The position numbers and the translations under genes were made by a program. The notes under the pieces are model-generated. The model was not told where the DNA came from, made no database searches, and saw only the letters and a program-made list of their open reading frames with translations. A DNA stretch of 64,000 bases from the NCBI GenBank assembly GCA_963669155.1, contig OZ022584.1, positions 15,389,173 to 15,453,172 on the forward strand, read 5' to 3'. Shown piece after piece: positions 57,408 through 64,000 of the stretch; the first letter of the stretch is position 1, and the number at the start of each line of letters is the position of its first letter. The stretch comes from Arbacia lixula. Taxonomy: Eukaryota > Echinodermata > Echinoidea > Arbacioida > Arbaciidae.

Positions 57408-57710
57408 TCAAGGTTCAAAGTATGAACATCCTGCTTCGCTCTGAAAGGATCCTGAAGCCGACCCCACCGTTTTATCGTTCAATTCGCATATCCCGTCCTT
57501 GAAGTTGAAAGATGCGCAGTCGGTGTGTCCCAGGCACTCTGCTGCGCATCTGATCTTGGTCTTTTTGGATAACGTCTTGAAGGTATGGCCCACCAGACAT
57601 CGGTCGGACAACGCTGACCTCGAGAACGTCTCCGACCTCGTCTCGGCTGGCATGCCTATTACATGGAGATACATTGAAGTGGACACGAGAAAGAGAAAAT
57701 ATTTCCCCAT
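57408..57710 (-). CDS. Small secreted PAN/Apple-domain protein
   Basis: The frame from ATG at 57710 to TGA at 57408 gives a 100-residue protein. Residues 1-24 form a signal peptide (MGKYFLFLVSTSMYLHVIG, cleavage near MPAE). The rest is a PAN/Apple fold by cysteine pattern: DRCLVGHTF, IRCAAECLGHTDCASFNF, GICELND and AGCSYFEP. PAN domains bind proteins or carbohydrates in secreted animal proteins. In invertebrates such a domain often precedes a C-type lectin domain, and a lectin exon pair lies 0.85 kb upstream on the same strand. The first ATG downstream of the upstream frame was chosen as start. The protein could instead be the first exon of a longer gene, but no donor follows before the stop. 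Confidence 0.65.
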   Translation of the reverse strand: MGKYFLFLVSTSMYLHVIGMPAETRSETFSRSALSDRCLVGHTFKTLSKKTKIRCAAECLGHTDCASFNFKDGICELNDKTVGSASGSFQSEAGCSYFEP

Positions 57711-58555
57711 AGTGGTAGCCAATCAATCAAACAGGTACGTTCATTAACCAATCCATATTGTCATTCAAGACATAATGTACGTATTCAAACAAATCATCTT
57801 ATTCTTACTAAGGTACTTGTTTGTTGGACAAATACTATTAGCATACTAACAATAAATTATGACTAATAAAGGAATCATGTGATTAAGTAACCATTGCGCA
57901 ATTGCTTCATAATTTCGTGATTTTGAAGAAAGCCATAAATTTCATCCTGATATAGGTCCAGGCAATAACACAACAATACTTGATAATATTATTGGATTTT
58001 ACGTAATGCAATACTTCATGGAAATTTAGAGAAGAAGCAGCCTCGCCATAATTCATAACCTAATCTAATTTTGTCACGCTTCCATTACTTTTTTTAACTC
58101 TCGTAATTTCGTGTTTGCGTTTCTCTCATCCCATCTTTCGTTAATTTTGTCTATTTACGTTTCTCGATTGGATGTCTTTTTGCATTTTGATTTTGTTCAA
58201 TGCAAATGCTTCTAGGAGTTTTGTTTTTCCCATAAGCATAGCAAATCAAGTTTTGCTATTTAGTTCTGTATCTATCATGAATGAATTTGTATTAGGATTG
58301 TAATTTTGCGTGAATTTATTTCATTATCTTTTTATGTATACAAAAGCTATGGGGAAAGTAAATGTTTCAAATGTAACTTTCTCACCATGGGTTTGTAGAA
58401 CAAAAGGACTAATTACAAACAATATTAGTTTAAACGTTGATAATGTTCTCATTGTTCATGTCATCTGTCATCTAACCATCAAGTCTTAATGACAGTAAGA
58501 AATAACTTTATTAATCCTTTTTGGATTGTTTACTTCAAGGTATTGGTCCACTCAC

Positions 58556-60423
58556 TTTCACACATTACAAATGTCTCAGTTGTGTTGCATGAGACATCCT
58601 CCAGGCCCGATGACGTGATCCTGAGACAATCTCCTTCGTTATTTGGCCCGTCATCGGGTTCACCGCTCTTCCACCATCCTGGACAGAGACAGAGGAGAAG
58701 GAAGGTTGAAGAGTGCTTCAGGGCTATATAAAAACGACTTTACGCACAACAGGTGACCCCTTCTTGTGCTAAAAGAGATATTCCAATTTGTTCATGCTTT
58801 ATTATAGTGGAAGTTAATTCCAACAATCCTAATCAAATTTGAGAAATCATAAACTTTGTATTCAGAGGCTTATTTACAACAAGAATTTCAATTTACAAAG
58901 ATCAGATTTGAACTTTAGGTGATGGGAGTCAAGCTCATTGAGAATCTCATTAAGCAGAAGAACGGGTAACCAGTCGTGCGTTAAGTCGTTCGTAGTTTAC
59001 GAACAGCTTGGTGAAACACCCCCTGGGCTCATTATCGTCTTATAACCCGTCTTAAAGACATGAGAGAAATCTTCAGTCAGAACCATTATTCCTTCCCGAA
59101 ATGTATCATCATGAAATAGAAATGTATTGCAGATAGTTAAACTAACTCTGAATTAGTTGAATTACTTTTCTGTCATTCTTCATAAAAACAGTAACTGTTG
59201 ACAAAACATTACAGTATTAACATACACTTGAATATAAGTTAAATACATATAATTTTATGGTAATGAAATTAAAATAAACTCAAAACACATTTTATGACAA
59301 TGTGAAGTCAACGTAGATGTATAAAATACTTATTTAGACTTCCAGATAAGGAAAAAGTGACAAAGTGTTTAACGTATAGGAACGTATAGAAGGAACATAT
59401 AGATGCGTGATATACGCACACACCTACAGTTCACATACACACACATGCACATCAGACATACACACACATGCACATCAGAAAACACACACACACACACACT
59501 CACACACACAAACATTCAAGTTGTAAATCAAATTTACGAAGTGAATAATACCATGCACTTACGGTGACAAGGTACTTGCGCTCACACTATTCTTCTACTT
59601 TACTCGTAGTATATCGCGTATACACAAATGAGGTATTGGGTCCTACCCCTCTCATTGGATACGTTTCCAATCTCCACGCAGTATATGCACCATCTCCCTT
59701 AAATCTAAACGAGACCCACAACCCATCAAAGTGACTGAAGGCGCTATTACACACCTCGATCAGGGAAATACCCAGCAGTTTATGAGATCATATTTAGGTC
59801 CTGACACGCTCCAATAAACCTCCAAAAAGTGGCTAAGTTCTCGTAGCTGTAAGTGTTATTGTTCGATCGGATGGAAGTCCCCGTACTTTCTTTTATACTT
59901 CAAATATCCCCGCGACATTAAAAAAAAAATACCCGTAAGGGACTTGTTGAAGTGAGGGTATTTGTATAGAGGATATTTCTTTTCACACGGGTAAAACAAC
60001 ATATATTTTCAGATAGACTAGCCGATCAGAAAATACTATATTTCTCCGATCGAGAAGTTGAAAAGGCGCCTTGACAGAATTTGAAGTTTCATGACCTACC
60101 AGTAGTAGTACTGTTATTGAACTGAGTTCCATCCACACAGACGAACGTGCCCTCGACGCTTGCGTCCGTGCACCCTACCCAAACGTCTGACACGGCCCAC
60201 GGTCCGTATCCAGGAAAGTCGACGAATACCCCATCGTTTATAAACGCAGTCACCTGGTCGACCTCCTGCGACGACGACGGGACGAAGATATGACTTCGAG
60301 GACCATCGCAGTACACGGAAGTCGGACCCGTGACCTCGTCGTAGGTGACAAGATGGTGATCAGGAAGGAGATAGCACTTGTCGCCGAGTAGAGTCCAGCT
60401 CTCATCGCACCGGTACTTGTCTT
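58556..60423 (-). CDS. C-type lectin domain, two exons of a secreted gene
   Basis: Exon 60423-60100 encodes YRCDESWTLLGDKCYLLPD, VTGPTSVYCDGPRSHIFVPS, VDQVTAFI and DVWVGCTDASVEGTFVCVDG, the first half of a C-type lectin fold. Exon 58678-58556 continues in matching phase with WWKSGEPDDGPNNEGDCLRI, then LEDVSCNTTETFVMCE. The EPD tripeptide occupies the usual EPN calcium/sugar site, and the last cysteines are the conserved disulphides. The intron holds a CA microsatellite (59450-59512). The N-terminal exon before 60423 and the C-terminal exon after 58556 were not found. Known members act in recognition and innate defence; the ligand here cannot be predicted. Confidence 0.82.
59425..59515. repeat. 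CA microsatellite
   Basis: CACACACA runs interspersed with CATGCACATCAGA, which is repeated twice, in the lectin intron. Confidence 0.9.
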
Positions 60424-60728
60424 CTGAAAAGGACAAATATTTAAACAAACGCCACGGAACAATGTTATAAATAGATGCAAATTAAACATATTTTTTTCCA
60501 TAGAGAGAAAAACAGATCTACGAGGTCCGAACGCCGAAAATGCTCCTTAATCTTTTGTGTACCAAACAACACAAATTCCTCTTGCACAATGAAATAAAAA
60601 GGGAGATGGGGGGGGGGGGGGTTAGGGGTTGACGCTTATTCCTATACGCAATTGTTCGGATGTTCTTTGTCAGGACGTAAATAACAGAGATATTTCAAAT
60701 ACAGTATATGAAATAGATGGATCGATAC

Positions 60729-61349
60729 AGAGCCTTAATCCTGGCGGAGGACAGACTCAAATATATATTGTTTCATGGATTTAAGAAACCCCACACATTT
60801 GTCTTACCTCCCAAACTTCACAGACACTTATGAATTGCCCGCATGATAGATTTTTACATTTTGCGACCATGTACAACCCCAACTGCCACAGTCGGGACAA
60901 ACTCATTTTTAAAATAGCTACTAAAGCAAAAACTAAAAACTAAATCACTCTTGCTCAACCCACTTAAAAATGCTTCATCGTGGTAAATGGCTGTTTACAA
61001 GGGGCAGGCAAATGATTTACAAAGAACGCAAATGTGGAAAAATGGCAAAGTCCGACGTTCGCATTTTCTGCTGTCAAAGCTTCGCAATTCGCTCGCGGGA
61101 GGCTTTTTTTTTATTCGTCGTTTGTACTTTAACGTGTCTCAAAAGCTCCGTACTGACGTATGACCTGTGCAGAACGTGCGCAGGACGTGCGCGATATTCA
61201 CAAATCGTCAGCCAGTTTAAGAAATTTTGCCTAATGTCGGACAACAATCGGGCAAACTTCGCTGCGTGCGCGAGACATTCGGCAATTATTTGTGTAAATC
61301 TATGAAACAATATATATTTGATTCTGTCCTCCGCCAGGATTAAGGCTCT
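60729..61349. mobile_element. 620-bp TIR element
   Basis: AGAGCCTTAATCCTGGCGGA at the left and its complement TCCGCCAGGATTAAGGCTCT at the right; arms continue about 50 bp through CAAATATATATTGTTTCAT. Short open frames inside lack recognisable features. It sits about 30 bp left of the large foldback element. Confidence 0.9.
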
Positions 61350-61439
61350 ACGGAAGCTTAGAAGTGCCCCCAGAAGACGAGATAATTTAGGACGTGAAGA
61401 CGAGAAGACGAGACGAGAAGACGAGAAAAAGAGTCAAGA

Positions 61440-61800
61440 AGACAAAAAGACAAGATCTTGGATCTCGTCAAGTCGACTTCTGTAAGACGAAAAGACAGAA
61501 AGACAAGATGCTGGATCTCGTCAAGTCGACTTCTGTAAGACGAAGAGACAAAAAGACAAGAACTTGGATCTCGTCAAGTCTACTTATGTAGGATGAGAAG
61601 ACAAGAAGACGAGATCTTGGATCTCGTCAAGTCGACTTCTGTAAGACAAGAAGACAAGAAGACAAGATCTTGGATCTCGTCAAGTCGACTTCTGTAAGAC
61701 AAGAAGACAAAAAGACAAGAACCAAGGATCTCGGCAAGTCGACTTCTGTAGGGCGAGAAAACAAGATGACAAGATCTTGGATCTCGTCAAGTCGACTTGA
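61440..61800. repeat. About 40-60-bp tandem repeat in the foldback outer arm
   Basis: Units read AAGACAAGATCTTGGATCTC then GTCAAGTCGACTTCTGTAAG, roughly seven copies with variable AGACAAGAAGAC spacers. The complementary array is at 63795-64000. Confidence 0.95.
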
Positions 61801-62159
61801 TGATTGAGCTACTTTTGGCGACCAATAAGACTTCCGGTCCGCGACCATTAAGACTTCCGTCGTCTGCTACGAGTGAGAACAAAAGAATTTGGTGCTACGG
61901 TGTCTTCAAAAAAACAAATGAGAATTTAAAGCGTTAAGTGTAAAATAAAGAGACAAGAAGTGGAATAAAAAATACATTTCGTGGCACTTATAAGAAAAAC
62001 GAAGCTGGATCATTTAAAGGATCTATTTATGTCTTTACTTGATATATAAAAAACGTAAAAACAATATTTTTCTTCCGCAGAGATGATGAACAAACCCAAC
62101 TTGGAAAACGATATAAGCGGCGTATCGGCCATGTCCTAAAGAAAAAGGCGTGTAATCCT

Positions 62160-63065
62160 TATCAAAATCCAGGGCTTTTATCACTATCATTTGACACTGA
62201 AAGTAACTAATGATTTATATCGGGTAAAAGCTGAAGAATTGCTTTACACTCTCATATAGGTGGCATGTCGGAACACTTTGACTGGATCTAACTGTTCCAA
62301 TTTCGTTTCGGTCAATTTATGCACAGCATTCACAGGGTAAACAGAAAGTAGTCGTAACTCCTTTAACAATGTTAATACCTTTTAAACTATTGTATGACAC
62401 TTAAACTAACTTATGATTTATATCACATAAGAGCTAATTAGTTGATCTACAATCTCAAATAGATGGCATGTCAAAACTTTTTGTCTAGATCTTACTGTTT
62501 CATTTAGAAATCCGGGCTCAAACAGGCATATCTCGCACGGTATTCCCAAGATTTACTGAAAATGGCCATAACTCTTCCAGAAATGTCGGGGCTTTTAAAC
62601 CTATCGCATGACACTTTAACTAGCTCATGATTTATATGAGGTAAAAGCTGAATAGTTGTTCTTTATCCCCATATAAGTGCCATGTCGGAACTTTTTGATT
62701 TAGTCTTACTGTTGCAATTTGAATTCAGGGCTCAGACCGGCATATTACGAACGGCATTATCAGAATTTACCTAAAATGGCCATAACTCTTCCAAAAATGT
62801 CGGGGCTTTTAAACCCATAGCATGACACTTTAACTAACTAATAAAAAGTATGAGGTCAAAGCTGAATAGTTGCTCTTTATCTCCATATAGATTCCATGTC
62901 GGAACGTTTTGATTCAGTCTTACTGTTGCAGTTTGAAATCGGGGCTCAAACCGGCATTTCGGCCAATTTACGCACGGCATTATCAGAATTTACCGAGAAC
63001 GGCCATACCTCTTCCAAAAATTTCGGGGCTTTTAAAGCAATCGCATGACACTTTAACTAACTAAT
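62160..63065. repeat. 205-215-bp tandem repeat in the foldback inner arm and loop
   Basis: The word CATGTCGGAAC or a variant recurs near 62263, 62467, 62681 and 62895, each preceded by AAAAGCTGAATAGTTG-like and followed by CTTACTGTT sequence. The first two units are mirrored in the right arm; the last two form the loop. Confidence 0.9.
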
Positions 63066-64000
63066 TTCAAAATGAAACAGTAAGATCTAGACAAAAAGTT
63101 TTGACATGCCATCTATTTGAGATTGTAGATCAACTAATTAGCTTTTATGTGATATAAATCATAAGTTAGTTTAAGTGTCATACGATAGTTTAAAAGGTAT
63201 TAACATTGTTAAAGGAGTTACGACTACTTTCTGTTTATCCTGTGAATGCTGTGCATAAATTGACCGAAACGCCGGTTTGAGCCCATATTTCAAATTGGAA
63301 CAGTAAGATCCAGTCAAAGTGTTCCGACATGCCACCTATATGAGAGTGTAAAGCAATTCTTCAGCTTTTACCCGATATAAATCATTAGTTACTTTCAGTG
63401 TCAAATGATAGTGATAAAAGCCCTGGATTTTGATAAGGATTACACGCCTTTTTCTTTAGGACATGGCCGATACGCCGCTTATATCGTTTTCCAAGTTGGG
63501 TTTGTTCATCATCTCTGCGGAAGAAAAATATTGTTTTTACGTTTTTTATATATCAAGTAAAGACATAAATAGATCCTTTAAATGATCCAGCTTCGTTTTT
63601 CTTATAAGTGCCACGAAATGTATTTTTTATTCCACTTCTTGTCTCTTTATTTTACACTTAACGCTTTAAATTCTCATTTGTTTTTTTGAAGACACCGTAG
63701 CACCAAATTCTTTTGTTCTCACTCGTAGCAGACGACGGAAGTCTTAATGGTCGCGGACCGGAAGTCTTATTGGTCGCCAAAAGTAGCTCAATCATCAAGT
63801 CGACTTGACGAGATCCAGGATCTTGTCATCTTGTTTTCTCGCCCTACAGAAGTCGACTTGCCGAGATCCTTGGTTCTTGTCTTTTTGTCTTCTTGTCTTA
63901 CAGAAGTCGACTTGACGAGATCCAAGATCTTGTCTTCTTGTCTTCTTGTCTTACAGAAGTCGACTTGACGAGATCCAAGATCTCGTCTTCTTGTCTTCTC

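Larger units (their letters stand above)
61380..64000. mobile_element. Large foldback element (right end beyond window)
   Basis: The left arm (about 61380-62505) and the right arm (63070 to beyond 64000) are reverse complements; a 73-codon frame in one arm (61848-61627, -) is identical to that in the other (63747-63968, +). Arms consist of an outer tandem array (CTTGGATCTCGTCAAGTCGA units, 61440-61800), a unique part (61800-62150) and an inner array with a period of about 205-215 bp. The left arm lacks about 20 bp present in the right arm near 63275. The loop (62506-63069) holds two more inner units. No transposase is seen. Confidence 0.93.

Noticed and set aside
61627-63968. Identical 73-codon frames in both foldback arms as a gene
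   Set aside because: They are the same repeat DNA read from both arms. Most of the frame consists of the outer tandem array.
1-64000. tRNA or rRNA genes
   Set aside because: No tRNA cloverleaf with A/B boxes and no rRNA signature was noticed by eye. A dedicated covariance-model scan was not possible.

Overview
The window is animal nuclear DNA. Genes are split into many short exons with GT-AG introns, most intergenic space is filled with inverted-repeat DNA elements, and there are no bacterial-style operons. The gene families (a motile-cilium protein, a PAN/Apple protein and C-type lectins), the repeat-rich AT-leaning introns and the abundant small palindromic elements suggest a marine invertebrate, probably a deuterostome such as an echinoderm. 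I infer this from general character; no single marker fixes the species.

Region by region. 39-10579 (+) is the C-terminal two thirds of EIF3A, 11 exons in perfect phase, ending in an Arg/Gly/Asp-rich tail. 10580-15915 is 3' flank and intergenic DNA with hairpins, a 345-bp-spaced duplication and small TIR elements. 15916-17550 (-) holds the 3' exons of GRPEL1, the mitochondrial GrpE-type exchange factor. A different small gene of unknown identity begins divergently at 18568 (+); its third exon runs straight into a 1.14-kb TIR element. 18.7-30.7 kb is mobile-element territory: a decayed LINE with reverse transcriptase and RNase H (21.7-24.5 kb), two foldback elements (24.7 and 25.2 kb), a large low-complexity array built from a short motif and its complement (25.7-27.8 kb), and one orphan exon (28.2-28.5 kb, -).

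30776-42394 (+) is a complete 17-exon CFAP58 gene (884 codons), a coiled-coil axonemal/ciliary protein; a tiny first exon encodes only three residues. 44588-50063 (-) is the 3' part of an unrecognised coiled-coil and Ser-rich protein with at least eight phase-consistent exons and a Cys-rich C-terminus. 50-57 kb has no convincing gene but contains diverged duplicated blocks and an interlocked inverted-repeat structure (54728-56160). 57408-60423 (-) carries a small secreted PAN/Apple protein and two exons of a C-type lectin domain, apparently a piece of a secreted lectin-type gene cluster. The last 2.6 kb is one arm, loop and most of the other arm of a very large, nearly perfect foldback element whose arms are made of short tandem repeats.

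The genes do not form one pathway (translation initiation, mitochondrial protein import, cilia, secreted recognition). The most unusual patterns are repeated degenerate duplications of exon edges together with their splice sites, seen at five exons of EIF3A and CFAP58; the A-B-A'-B' interlocked inverted repeat, which duplicates a possible start exon; and the terminal foldback element.
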